Shown here: positions 9,063-18,843 of the stretch, one piece after another
How the letters are laid out: each line of letters begins with the position of its first letter
Position numbering within the stretch: the stretch's first letter is position 1
NCBI RefSeq assembly: GCF_042695135.1
Contig: NZ_CP170547.1
Span: 496,001 to 560,000 of the forward strand
Length of the DNA: 64,000 nt
Reading direction: 5' to 3'
Source of the DNA: Epilithonimonas sp042695135
GTDB lineage: Bacteria; Bacteroidota; Bacteroidia; Flavobacteriales; Weeksellaceae
Translations under genes and position numbers: made by a program
The notes under the pieces: model-generated
Seen by the model: only the letters and a program-made list of their open reading frames with translations
Database searches by the model: none
What the model was told of the DNA's origin: nothing

Positions 9063-9743
9063 TTAAATGAAGTTTTTGTTATTCTTTTTACTCATCACCC
9101 AGTCAGAATCTGTCAGATTATATATCTTTTGGATATCCTTGAGGATCTTTTCAAAATCGATTTCCAGATCAATAATTTTCCCGGTTCTGAGATCGAAAAC
9201 CCAACCGTGAACAATAGGATATTCGTCTAAAATATAACGTTCCTGCACGCAGGCCATTTTTATAACGTTGATGCATTGCTCCTGAACATTCAGTTCCACA
9301 AGGCGGTCGTATTTCTTATCTTCTTCAGTTACTGAATCTAATTCTTCCTGGTGAAGTCTGTAAACATCGCGAATGGTTCTAAGCCAGGGGTTCATCAGAC
9401 CAAGATCCTGAGAAGTCATTGCCGCTTTTACACCGCCGCAATTATAATGTCCGCAAACAATAATATGTTTCACTTTCAGATGTTCAACAGCGTATTGGAT
9501 TACTGCTGTAGAACTCATATCCAAAGTATTGACAACATTGGCAATGTTTCTGTGAACAAAAACTTCGCCTGGTCCAACGCCCATTAGTTCCTCTGCAGTT
9601 GCGCGGCTATCGGAACATCCAATGTACAAATAATCAGGATGTTGTGTTTTGGCAAGATCATGAAAATACTCAGGGTTGACTGCAAGTTTTGCCTCTACCC
9701 ATTTTTTGTTGTTTTCAAAAATATCTTCGTATGACTTTGCCAT
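9063..9743 (-). CDS. can: beta-class carbonic anhydrase (second copy)
   Basis: This 226-residue enzyme is of the Can/CynT-like beta type. Zinc ligands and the Asp/Arg dyad are present: Cys43-x-Asp45-x-Arg47 (IGCSDSRATAEEL) and His99-x-x-Cys102 (CGHYNCGG). The sequence HRNIANVVNTLDMSSTAVIQ is typical of this clade, and the protein is clearly different from the copy at 6268-6903, so the two are not a recent duplication. It is the first gene of the minus-strand group with the small exported protein and SulP transporter. It has no signal peptide and is probably cytoplasmic. A -7 box lies about 75 bases upstream. Confidence 0.95.
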   Translation of the reverse strand: MAKSYEDIFENNKKWVEAKLAVNPEYFHDLAKTQHPDYLYIGCSDSRATAEELMGVGPGEVFVHRNIANVVNTLDMSSTAVIQYAVEHLKVKHIIVCGHYNCGGVKAAMTSQDLGLMNPWLRTIRDVYRLHQEELDSVTEEDKKYDRLVELNVQEQCINVIKMACVQERYILDEYPIVHGWVFDLRTGKIIDLEIDFEKILKDIQKIYNLTDSDWVMSKKNNKNFI

Positions 9744-9819
9744 AATAATTTACAGAGTTATAATTATTTATTTCTCTAAAGTTATTTTACGAAATTGATA
9801 GACTAAATCAATAACAATA

Positions 9820-9827
9820 CAAAAATA
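9820..9827 (-). promoter_or_regulatory. -7 box for the carbonic anhydrase / SulP group
   Basis: Read on the minus strand this is TATTTTTG, a perfect TAnnTTTG box, about 75 nt before the ATG at 9743. No clear -33 TTG at the normal distance. The rest of the 9744-10018 gap is AT-rich; near 9991-9998 TAAGTTCG, one mismatch from the box, could be the plus-strand promoter of the next gene. Confidence 0.45.
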
Positions 9828-10018
9828 TACTTTAAAAATTTAAAATACGAAGATTTTAACAAAGTTTAATATTAGAACCAAGCAAAATAATCTGCCGTTT
9901 ACTTTCCACAAATTGTGTTTTAGTTGAGTTAATTCTACTTAACATAATAAAAAACATAAAAATTTATTTAAAATTTTGTTAAAATATTATTAAGTTCGCA
10001 ACTGAAAAAACAAAACCA

Positions 10019-11749
10019 ATGAAAAAACTTTATATCAGCATGGGGATGTTGATCCTTAGCTATTCCCATGCCCAAAAAGTAAGCTGGCAGAAGAATGTAG
10101 AATCCGGGACACAGGATTTTCTCTCCGGGCTTGCAGTCACTGTTGACGGGCAGTATCTTGTTTCAGGATCATCCATTCAGACCAACCAAAATCCATCGAC
10201 TGGCAGCAACCAAAACAAAGGTTACGATTACCATATTCTAAAACTCGACCAGCAGGGTCAGAAAGTCTGGGAGAGATATTTCTCCGGCAACCAGCACGAT
10301 TACCTCAGTTCCACCGTCTCTACCCAGGAAGGTGGATTTTTATTGGCCGGAACGTCGTATTCATCATTGTCATTGGATAAGAAAGAAAAATCCAACGGAT
10401 CCTCGGATATGTGGATCATCAAAGTCAATGAAAATGGCGAGGAAGAGTGGCAGAAAACCATTGGCACGCGATATTCCGAAGAAGCAAGATCTGTGACGCA
10501 GACGATGGACAAAGGATTTGTGGTTGTGGGAAGCACCAATCATCCGAAACTTGGTTATGGATCCAAAGATGTGATGGTAGTGAAACTGGATAAAACCGGA
10601 AAAATAATTAACCAGTTAATTCTTGGAGGAAAAGGCCTGGATGAAGTTGAGAAAGTAATCCCGACAACAGACGGCGGCGTCCTGATGGGCATCTATTCCA
10701 GAAGTGGTGTTAATGAAGGACAGCCAAAATCGAAGATCAGTTCCAAAGACCTGTTATCTCAAAATTCAGGTTTAAATTTAAACTCAACGAATAACAATTC
10801 ATCTTCAAACTCTCAATCATCATCAACAAACAATCAAAATTCATCAAATCCAAATAATCAGAACGCCACCGAATCTTATGACATCAATTTCTACGGAAAA
10901 GCCTATGGAAATTATGGTGAAGGAGATTACTGGATTGTGAAGCTGGACAAGAACGGCGCAGTCCAATGGGAGAAGAACTTCGGTGGCAGTGAGGATGACC
11001 ATATCCGGACAATGGCTTTGACGGACTCAGGATATATCATCGGAGGAGAAAGCCGTTCCCAGACTTCGGGCAACAAGAGAGCAAAATTGGAAGAAGGCAC
11101 GGACCTTTGGCTGTTGTCTTTGGATCAGGACGGCAATGAAGTGTGGCAGCAGTCTTACAACTTCAAGAACAGGGATGTTCTGATGTCACTGAACACGATT
11201 AAAAACCCATCAACCGACAACCATCAGCCAACCACCAAGGGATTTTTGATTGGTGGTTACACCCAGAGTGAAGGCAAAGTTCAGAGAAACGACGAGACTT
11301 TCTGGATGCTTTACATCGACAGAAACGGTAAGGAAGTCTGGCGGAAATATGTTGAAGGTAATGAGAAAAAGAATGAAGAAAGACTGGTATCGGCAACCCT
11401 GAACAGAGACGGATCCTACATTTTGGCGGGCACAAGTGCTGAGGAATTGGGCAAAGAAAACTGGAAAATCGTAAAGCTGGAGGACAAACAGCTGGAAGAT
11501 CTGATTGAAAACAAAGACATCCAGATCTATCCAAATCCTGTGAAAGATTACTGTTATGTAGAGATCGGAGTGGACTTCGAGAATGCGGATATCTATCTTT
11601 ATGATATGACCGGCAGGGTTCTTCAGCAACTCCAGACCAGGAACAAAGTGACGAAGGTGAACACCAGTAAGCTTCCGCAGGGTGTTTACATCATCAACGC
11701 CACAACAAACACAAATAAAAAACTATCAACTAAAATCGTGAAAGAATAA
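10019..11749 (+). CDS. T9SS type A sorted repeat protein
   Basis: The 576-residue product has a signal peptide (MKKLYISMGMLILSYSHAQ) and a C-terminal type 9 secretion sorting domain: IQIYPNPVKDYCYVEI, then YDMTGRVLQQLQ, then LPQGVYIINATT, over the last ~75 residues. In Bacteroidota such domains send proteins through the outer membrane and attach them to the cell surface. The middle has repeated units of the type GGxxxDGG/WIIKVNENGEEEWQKTIG and WIVKLDKNGAVQWEKNFGG, which should form a beta-propeller-like fold. A Ser/Asn-rich low-complexity linker occupies about residues 250-285. It is four bases upstream of the first YD-repeat gene, so the three genes probably form an operon. Confidence 0.88.
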   Translation: MKKLYISMGMLILSYSHAQKVSWQKNVESGTQDFLSGLAVTVDGQYLVSGSSIQTNQNPSTGSNQNKGYDYHILKLDQQGQKVWERYFSGNQHDYLSSTVSTQEGGFLLAGTSYSSLSLDKKEKSNGSSDMWIIKVNENGEEEWQKTIGTRYSEEARSVTQTMDKGFVVVGSTNHPKLGYGSKDVMVVKLDKTGKIINQLILGGKGLDEVEKVIPTTDGGVLMGIYSRSGVNEGQPKSKISSKDLLSQNSGLNLNSTNNNSSSNSQSSSTNNQNSSNPNNQNATESYDINFYGKAYGNYGEGDYWIVKLDKNGAVQWEKNFGGSEDDHIRTMALTDSGYIIGGESRSQTSGNKRAKLEEGTDLWLLSLDQDGNEVWQQSYNFKNRDVLMSLNTIKNPSTDNHQPTTKGFLIGGYTQSEGKVQRNDETFWMLYIDRNGKEVWRKYVEGNEKKNEERLVSATLNRDGSYILAGTSAEELGKENWKIVKLEDKQLEDLIENKDIQIYPNPVKDYCYVEIGVDFENADIYLYDMTGRVLQQLQTRNKVTKVNTSKLPQGVYIINATTNTNKKLSTKIVKE

Positions 11750-11753
11750 CACA

Positions 11754-14700
11754 ATGAGGAAGAAATTACAATTATTTATGATATTGATTTTCAGTACTAA
11801 CAAATTTTTATCACAATCTACTGACGCTACTGATTATTCCCCTAAAATAATGCCTGCTTCTCCAGAGGCGTTCAAATTTGGAAGTTACGGAAATGTTCCG
11901 GTGGGATTATTCACAGGAGCGCCTAATATTAATATACCAATAGCAACTTTTAGTGTTGGTGATATCAATATTCCTGTTTCTTTAAACTACTCTTCCAATG
12001 GAATAAAACTAGATGAGATGAATGGCAGTACAGGACTAGGATGGAGTCTTATCAGTGCAGGTGTAATTACAAGAACAGTGAGGGATCTGCCAGATGAAAA
12101 TTCAGCTGAAATTAAGACTATTCCAAATATAGATATTCTAGGTCTATGGAGTCCGGATGTTGTGAACTACATCAATGATTGTATTAATCCTGATGTAGAT
12201 TCCGAGCCAGATATGTATATGGCTAATTTTGCCGGGAATAGTATAAAATTTGTATTTGATAAAAAAGGACAGCCATTTTTATATACCAAATCCAATTATC
12301 AGATTATAGGACAAAGTGGAGGTGAGTCATTTACTGTCATATCTGATAAAGGAGTAGAATATGAATTTACAGCAAAAGAAGGATCTATATACAGAACATA
12401 TGGGGGTGGACATTCAGTTCCATCCACATATAATTCCTCTTGGTACCTTACAAAGATAAAAAGTAGCGGAAAAGAAGTTAATATTGAATATTATGAATCG
12501 GGATACACTACAACCATATCGCAATCACAGACAATGATCTATACACCTCCCGGTTTAATCCAATACAAACTTGTTCCTGGTAATTTAAATGGTATTTCCA
12601 CATGTGTTTCTCAAATGTACACTGTTTCTGCAAATCCTAATAATAGCAGAATTTCATCAAGACAAACTTTATTTGGACAACAAATAAAAAGGATTTATTA
12701 TAATGATGTTTCCGGCAATCCGATTCAGGAAATGCTATTTAGTTATGGTGCTTTGGGAAATAATGATTTCAAACCTCTACAATCAGTTATTTATAAATCA
12801 AGAAATAATGAAGGCGTTAATTATAATTTTGAATATACTACAACCTCTAATGGCAGAATGTTTCTTAAAAATATTGTCAATACAAAGGACAATGGGAAGT
12901 ATGAATTTGAATATATAAACAAAGAACAACTTCCTCAAAGACTGACAACTCAAAGTGATGTCTCTGCCAGCAGAGATATATGGGGATTATACAATGGAAA
13001 AAGCAATACTACGCTGATACCTCAAATTTTTGACACAAATGATCTAAATAGGGTTATTTATAATGGAGCCGATCAAAGTTTTGATGGTACTAAAGGAAAC
13101 TCAGGCTTATTAAATAAAATCACATATCCAACAAAAGGAAGCACAGATATTCTTTATGAACCTCATACAAGGAAAGAGACTAAAATTATTCCTGGCGTTA
13201 AAGATTGGGTAAGATTACAGGCGTCAAGCACAGATGAAATAAAATTTGTAACTGATGTAATTACCATTACTCCTACAAAAGATGAGTTTATAATGCTTTC
13301 CATTCCCAATGCAAACAGATCCCCTTCTTGTAATCCGAACACCGACGAAGGTAAGACACAAGGAAATTTGATGATTAAGGATAATAATAATCAATACTTA
13401 CCTATATATACTTATTCTACCACAGTAAATGCCTATATAATTAGTACTTCTACATCATTGAATATTACAACTAATATGGCTTATAATCAGTACTATATAC
13501 AGCTGAAAAAAGATGTTCCTACAACTTTTACATTAAAAACAATGTGGTTTTGTACAGATACAAGCTTAAGCTTTTATTATACTACCGGACCAGACACTAC
13601 CCAACAAGTAGATGCCCCTTTCGGAGGTTTTAGAGTAGCCTCCACTACTGATACCCCTATTTCAGGAAATCCAATTACAAAAACATTTTCATATTCTGGT
13701 ATAAATGTATTGAGGAAGCCCTATTTCTTAGAATTACAGACTGATAGATCATATTGTGGGACAGCGGGACAATATTACACTATAAATTATTACAGTTTAA
13801 CTTCTAATAATTTAGCACAATTAAATGCCACTAATCCCAATATATTTTATGAAACTGTTACTGAAGAAACTCCGGGAAGAGGAAAGACAATACATACTTT
13901 TGATATTAGCAGTGACTATTTTGGTAAAGATTTAATTGGTAAACCCATATTATCAAGTCCCTGGACAAATTTTGGTTGGAATAATGGCAAAGAAAAAAAT
14001 ACGATTTATAAGGATTCTTCAAATACCTTATTAAAAGAGATCCAGTACAATTATGTAGAGGACGATAATCGCAAAACTTCTGTTGATGCAATATCTGTAA
14101 GAAAAAATTTCGACTTACAATATTCTGGAAATGTAACTTTGAATTGTACTGCAGATAACATCAATTCATCATTCCAGCAATACTATTGTAATGCAAATCA
14201 TACCCATGCGTGGCATACTTGGGATGATACATGTCATGCCAGTGGACATATAGATGTATGGGTTACATTTTACGGATATTGTTATGGACGTAATATTGGA
14301 GATGTAGTTATAAAGCCAAACATTTTTGAAAATATTGATGTTGTACAGTACAAAAATATCTCGCATTTTGATTACCTCCAATCCCAAACAACTACAGATT
14401 ACAAAAACGGCACCCCATTAACCACCACCACAGAATACTTCTACAACAACCCGTCGCATTACCAGTTAACACAGCAAAAGACAACTTTCCCGGACTCGAG
14501 TTATCAGACGACGGATTACAGTTATGCGCACGAAAAACCCAATCAGAAGCTGATCGACGGCAATATGGTAGGTATTCCATTAGTAACAGAAACCAAGAAA
14601 AACGGTAAAACCATTTCAAAAACAGAAACGGTATATCCAGATGTTTTGCCGGATACCCAGACAGGAAACCTGTTACTTCCAAAATCCGTTTCGTCGCTAG

Positions 14701-15170
14701 ATGTATTGACAGGAACTTCTTCCACAGAAGTCACTTATAACCAATACGACAGCAAAGGCAATCTCCTGCAATACACTACCAAATCGGGTGTTCCAACGGC
14801 AATCATCTGGGGTTACAATAACACCCAGCCAATCGCAAAAATAGAAGGCGCAAGCTATGCACAGGTTTCAAGTTTGGCAACAACTATCATAATAGCTTCA
14901 AACGATGATGCCAATGACACTGTTTCAGGTAATCCTAAAGAACAAGATTTATTAACTGCTTTAGATACTTTTAGAACCAACTCTGCTTTATCAGGCTATC
15001 AGATCACGACCTACACTTATGATCCATTAATAGGTGTCAGAAGCATCACTCCACCAAACGGCGTTAGACAGGTTTATATTTACGATGCGGCGAATAGATT
15101 AAAAGAAGTCCGTGAACAGAATCAAACTGGCAATCTCCTGAAAGAATATGATTATCATTATAAAAACTAA
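11754..15170 (+). CDS. YD-repeat/Rhs-type protein, N-terminal partner without Rhs core
   Basis: The 1138-residue product has a signal peptide ending FLSQ and then the usual beginning of Bacteroidota Rhs-associated proteins (PASPEAFKFGSYGNVPVGLF, IPVSLNYSSNGIKLDE, GLGWSLISAGVITRTV). It lacks the Rhs core; its C-terminus is a YD repeat (YIYDAANRLKEVREQ, LKEYDYHYKN). A Cys/His-rich insertion lies near residues 800-850 (NANHTHAWHTWDDTCHASGH). The DNA up to about 14370 is visibly AT-richer than the final 800 bases, which resemble the next gene. Its stop lies seven bases before the next start, so the two proteins are probably made together and may form one surface shell. Function beyond that is inference. 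Confidence 0.85.
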   Translation: MRKKLQLFMILIFSTNKFLSQSTDATDYSPKIMPASPEAFKFGSYGNVPVGLFTGAPNINIPIATFSVGDINIPVSLNYSSNGIKLDEMNGSTGLGWSLISAGVITRTVRDLPDENSAEIKTIPNIDILGLWSPDVVNYINDCINPDVDSEPDMYMANFAGNSIKFVFDKKGQPFLYTKSNYQIIGQSGGESFTVISDKGVEYEFTAKEGSIYRTYGGGHSVPSTYNSSWYLTKIKSSGKEVNIEYYESGYTTTISQSQTMIYTPPGLIQYKLVPGNLNGISTCVSQMYTVSANPNNSRISSRQTLFGQQIKRIYYNDVSGNPIQEMLFSYGALGNNDFKPLQSVIYKSRNNEGVNYNFEYTTTSNGRMFLKNIVNTKDNGKYEFEYINKEQLPQRLTTQSDVSASRDIWGLYNGKSNTTLIPQIFDTNDLNRVIYNGADQSFDGTKGNSGLLNKITYPTKGSTDILYEPHTRKETKIIPGVKDWVRLQASSTDEIKFVTDVITITPTKDEFIMLSIPNANRSPSCNPNTDEGKTQGNLMIKDNNNQYLPIYTYSTTVNAYIISTSTSLNITTNMAYNQYYIQLKKDVPTTFTLKTMWFCTDTSLSFYYTTGPDTTQQVDAPFGGFRVASTTDTPISGNPITKTFSYSGINVLRKPYFLELQTDRSYCGTAGQYYTINYYSLTSNNLAQLNATNPNIFYETVTEETPGRGKTIHTFDISSDYFGKDLIGKPILSSPWTNFGWNNGKEKNTIYKDSSNTLLKEIQYNYVEDDNRKTSVDAISVRKNFDLQYSGNVTLNCTADNINSSFQQYYCNANHTHAWHTWDDTCHASGHIDVWVTFYGYCYGRNIGDVVIKPNIFENIDVVQYKNISHFDYLQSQTTTDYKNGTPLTTTTEYFYNNPSHYQLTQQKTTFPDSSYQTTDYSYAHEKPNQKLIDGNMVGIPLVTETKKNGKTISKTETVYPDVLPDTQTGNLLLPKSVSSLDVLTGTSSTEVTYNQYDSKGNLLQYTTKSGVPTAIIWGYNNTQPIAKIEGASYAQVSSLATTIIIASNDDANDTVSGNPKEQDLLTALDTFRTNSALSGYQITTYTYDPLIGVRSITPPNGVRQVYIYDAANRLKEVREQNQTGNLLKEYDYHYKN

Positions 15171-15177
15171 CACACCG

Positions 15178-18100
15178 ATGAAAAATATATTAATAACACT
15201 TACACTTCTGGTCTTTGGTTCAGGGTTATACCATTCCCAGTTGACTCAGACGGAGAATTACGTTTACAGCAAGACGCATTTGTCAGCGCCAGATGAAACT
15301 GTCCAAAAGACATCAGAAACAGTTACCTATTTTGACGGCTTGGGCAGACCCAAGCAGACCATTATGATCAAAGGAGGGAAAACACCGACAACCGATCTGG
15401 TAACTCCTGTTGTTTATGACGGATTTGGAAGGCAGGTTCTGGACATCCTGCCGGTTCCAATAGCCACATCTGACAGAGCCATTCATCCGGGGTTAACAGA
15501 AACCAGCGGTTCTGCTTTTTATGGTGGAAGACCTTACTCCGAGAAAGTTTTAGAAGACTCACCTTTGGACAGAGTCTTCCAGCAGATCCAGCCCGGGACA
15601 GACTGGCAGAGCCACCCGGTTAATTACGATTACCAGACGAACACCGCTACGGACGTTCTGAAATTCTCTACCGAAACATTGGCAAGCGGCGGCGCCTTCT
15701 ACACCAGCAAATTAATGGTAAACGGATATTACCCTGCCTCCACGCTTTATAGGAATATGGTGTCGGACGAAGATGGCAAGGTTACGTTTGAGTTCAAGAA
15801 TGGTGAAGGACAGACCTTGTTGGTAAGGAAAGTCCAGGGAGATGATATGGGACCATCTATAGCACCCCAGCCGACTGCAACTTATATTGATACTTATTAT
15901 GTTTATAACGAGTACAACCAGCTGGCGTTTGTGATCTCGCCACTGGCGGTTAACGAGTTCAGAGCCAACTCCAATCAAACGATCAATAATCCTAAAACAG
16001 TTCCTAATGCCATTATAGACAATCTCTGCTACCAGTACAATTATGACGGCAGAAACAGGTTGGTAGAAAAAAAGCTTCCAGGAAAAGGCTGGGAATCTAT
16101 GGTTTATGATAAGCAGGATAGACTGATCTTTACCCAGGATGCCAGTCTGGCTTCATCTGCCAATCAATTTGGGGCAAAAGGATGGCTGTTTACCAAATAT
16201 GATCAGTTCAGCAGGGTTGTCTATACAGGTTTTGTAGCCAGCAATGATGACAGAGCAACAGTGCAGGCTATCGTCACTAATAGTACCACTATTATTTCTA
16301 ACAACGAGTCCCGAAGTTCCTCTTCCGGCAATTACAGCGGATTGGATTTATATTATACCAACTCTGCCTTTCCTTCTGTGATTACAAAACTTCTTTCCGT
16401 TAACTATTATGACACCTATCCCGACGAAACCCCTTTTCCCGATCAGAACAAAATCCTGAACCAGCCGATCCTTGAGGAAACTTATGACACTTTGGGTCGT
16501 TCCACCAAATCCCTTCCATTGGCATCCTTTGTCAAGAATATTAATGATGACAGCTGGACGAAGAACTATAGTTTCTACGACGGAAAAGGAAGATCGATTG
16601 GTTCTACGAGCATTAACCATTTGGGCGGAAGCACAGTGGTGGGCAGCAAACTGGACTTTGCAGGCATTGTGAAGCAGACCCAGACGCTCCACAACAGGAT
16701 TGCCAGCGAGATCCCGGTGAATATCATTGAGGATTTTACCTATGACCACCAGAACAGGCTTCTGAAACATTACCACGAGGTCGTTGGCAAAACCCCGAAA
16801 GAACTTTTGGCAGACAATACCTATGATGATCTGGGAAGGCTTGTTTCCAAAAAAGTAGGCGCAGTATCTGATGCTACTTTTGCAGAAGTATCTCTTGCGC
16901 TCCAGACGATCAAATACGACTACAACATTCGGGGCTGGATGACAGGCATCAACCTGAATCCCACAGGCGGTCTTGATACCGGCAAACTCTTTTCCTACAA
17001 GATCAAATACAATGATCCTGTAAATACCGCCATCAAAAAATACAACGGCAACATCGCCGAGATCGACTGGATATATCAGGACGAAGATGCTAAACGATAT
17101 GAGTACACTTATGATGACCTGAACAGGCTCAGAAAAGGAAATTACAAATCACCGGGTCAAACAACCACAACAGACAGCAAATTCTATAACGAAGAGCTGA
17201 CCTACGATGTCAACGGTAACATCAAAACCCTGATCCGTAACGCAAAACCCCAGGTTAGTACCCAGGCTGCAGTTCAGGTGGATGATCTGACTTATGTTTA
17301 TGAAAATACCAACAAAAGCAACCGCCTTTCTACCGTTTATGACAATGCACAGAACAGCAATGGCTACCCTGCTGTCACAGTTCCACAGCCAATGACTTAC
17401 GACTTTAACGGTAATATGCTGACAATGCCCGATAAAGGAATCACGGATCCTATCGTTTATAATTACCTGAATCTTCCTCAAACCATTATTCAGGGCGGGA
17501 ATCCTATTAACTATACTTATCGCGCAGATGGGGTGAAGCTTCATAAAAAATTAACAGTCGGCGGACAAGACATAGACACCGATTATCTGGATGGTTTTGT
17601 TTATACCACGCCATATTCTGAAGACCTTGACGGAGCACTTTTGGACAATCCTGATGTAGCTCACGCCGGACAAAGAGAAAGTTTTGAGCTGGCAGAAAAG
17701 ACGGTTGTTGGTCCGGGCGGTCCGATCAATCTGACGGAAGCATCGCCGAACTTCTTCCCAACGGCAGAAGGATTTTATGATTACGAGAATTTTAAATATA
17801 TTTACCAGTACAAAGACCACTTAGGGAATGTAAGGCTTAGCTTTGACAGAAGTCCCGATGATGGCAGCGCAGAAGTAGTAAGCAGTAATGATTATTACCC
17901 GTTTGGATTGAATTTTATCAACATCCAGGCAAGAACGTCGCATCCACCGGTTTACAATCCATCTGTAAGTTTTGAGAATTATAAGTACAACGGTAAGGAA
18001 CTTCAAGAGACGGGGATGTACGCAATGGACTTCCGTCATTATATGCCGGATATTGGAAGATTTATAGGAATGGATAGGCTTTCCGATATAATGCCTGATT

Positions 18101-18843
18101 GGACACCTTACCGCTTTTCGTTTAATAATCCTGTTTATTTCTCTGACCCAACTGGATTGCTTGAGGAAGGGGGGGATGCTTTTGCAACTTGTCCTACCTG
18201 TCCAAACACACCTAAATTTGAACCATTCATCAATGACCCAAGCAATACGTATGTTTATGACCCTAAAACTGACACAGCTGAAAAAGAAACACAAATTCAA
18301 GAAGTTGTCGTTACAGGAAAGAAAAGCGAGAGTAATACAAATTATCACGATTGGTCACAAACATTGAGAAAAAGTTCAGGATATGCTTTTTCAGCAAATA
18401 AAATTTTATTTCAACCTGCATTTGAACGAGCTTCTCAATATGGAATTCCGAAAATATATACCACAACTACTTTAACTTACGAGAAAGCTCTACCTAAAAT
18501 TCTTGGAGGACGAAGAATTATTTATCAACCATTAATGACAATGAATGCTCTCAAAGCAGGAAGAATAGCTAAAGGGCTTAAAATAACAGGTAGAGTTTTA
18601 GGAGGTGCTGGATTAGCTTTAGGTGTGTATGATATGACTCAAAACGGAATAACCACATCAAACTCGCTTGATGTTACGATGTCTGCATTGGCGTTGACAC
18701 CTACAGGAGTAACACAAGGAATTGCAGCGACTTATTTTCTTTTAAACGGAGTGACTACTTTGGTTACCGGCAAAGACATTGGACAGCATATGGATGAAAA
18801 TGGATACAATTTAGGAGAACTAATAAATGACCAAATAAAATGA
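15178..18843 (+). CDS. Rhs repeat-core protein with variable C-terminal tip (candidate polymorphic toxin)
   Basis: The 1221-residue product begins MKNILITLTLLVFGSG with a signal peptide ending HSQ; an upstream ATG at 15148 lies inside the previous gene and is not chosen. An N-terminal DUF6443-like region (TYFDGLGRPKQT, YDGFGRQV) is followed by YD repeats and the Rhs core (about 876-993; YKDHLGNVRLSF, YNGKELQETGMYAMDFRHY, RFIGMDRL, ending DPTG at 990-993). Everything after DPTG differs: an AT-richer 228-residue tip with a CPTCP motif, an EVVVTGKK linker and a glycine-rich hydrophobic stretch (RVLGGAGLALGVYDM) near the end. In this family the tip is normally the exchangeable toxin. A seven-G run lies exactly at the core/tip junction. 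The stop overlaps the next small membrane gene. Confidence 0.88.
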   Translation: MKNILITLTLLVFGSGLYHSQLTQTENYVYSKTHLSAPDETVQKTSETVTYFDGLGRPKQTIMIKGGKTPTTDLVTPVVYDGFGRQVLDILPVPIATSDRAIHPGLTETSGSAFYGGRPYSEKVLEDSPLDRVFQQIQPGTDWQSHPVNYDYQTNTATDVLKFSTETLASGGAFYTSKLMVNGYYPASTLYRNMVSDEDGKVTFEFKNGEGQTLLVRKVQGDDMGPSIAPQPTATYIDTYYVYNEYNQLAFVISPLAVNEFRANSNQTINNPKTVPNAIIDNLCYQYNYDGRNRLVEKKLPGKGWESMVYDKQDRLIFTQDASLASSANQFGAKGWLFTKYDQFSRVVYTGFVASNDDRATVQAIVTNSTTIISNNESRSSSSGNYSGLDLYYTNSAFPSVITKLLSVNYYDTYPDETPFPDQNKILNQPILEETYDTLGRSTKSLPLASFVKNINDDSWTKNYSFYDGKGRSIGSTSINHLGGSTVVGSKLDFAGIVKQTQTLHNRIASEIPVNIIEDFTYDHQNRLLKHYHEVVGKTPKELLADNTYDDLGRLVSKKVGAVSDATFAEVSLALQTIKYDYNIRGWMTGINLNPTGGLDTGKLFSYKIKYNDPVNTAIKKYNGNIAEIDWIYQDEDAKRYEYTYDDLNRLRKGNYKSPGQTTTTDSKFYNEELTYDVNGNIKTLIRNAKPQVSTQAAVQVDDLTYVYENTNKSNRLSTVYDNAQNSNGYPAVTVPQPMTYDFNGNMLTMPDKGITDPIVYNYLNLPQTIIQGGNPINYTYRADGVKLHKKLTVGGQDIDTDYLDGFVYTTPYSEDLDGALLDNPDVAHAGQRESFELAEKTVVGPGGPINLTEASPNFFPTAEGFYDYENFKYIYQYKDHLGNVRLSFDRSPDDGSAEVVSSNDYYPFGLNFINIQARTSHPPVYNPSVSFENYKYNGKELQETGMYAMDFRHYMPDIGRFIGMDRLSDIMPDWTPYRFSFNNPVYFSDPTGLLEEGGDAFATCPTCPNTPKFEPFINDPSNTYVYDPKTDTAEKETQIQEVVVTGKKSESNTNYHDWSQTLRKSSGYAFSANKILFQPAFERASQYGIPKIYTTTTLTYEKALPKILGGRRIIYQPLMTMNALKAGRIAKGLKITGRVLGGAGLALGVYDMTQNGITTSNSLDVTMSALALTPTGVTQGIAATYFLLNGVTTLVTGKDIGQHMDENGYNLGELINDQIK
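18169..18175 (+). repeat. seven-G homopolymer tract at the Rhs core/tip junction
   Basis: Seven consecutive G bases in an AT-rich gene code for the GG of LLEEGGDAF, directly after the DPTGL end of the Rhs core. Such tracts can slip; any slippage would cut the toxin-like tip off the core. Confidence 0.6.

Noticed and set aside
12703..12918. 71-codon plus-strand frame inside the YD-repeat gene
   Set aside because: Out-of-frame shadow with no promoter or signal.
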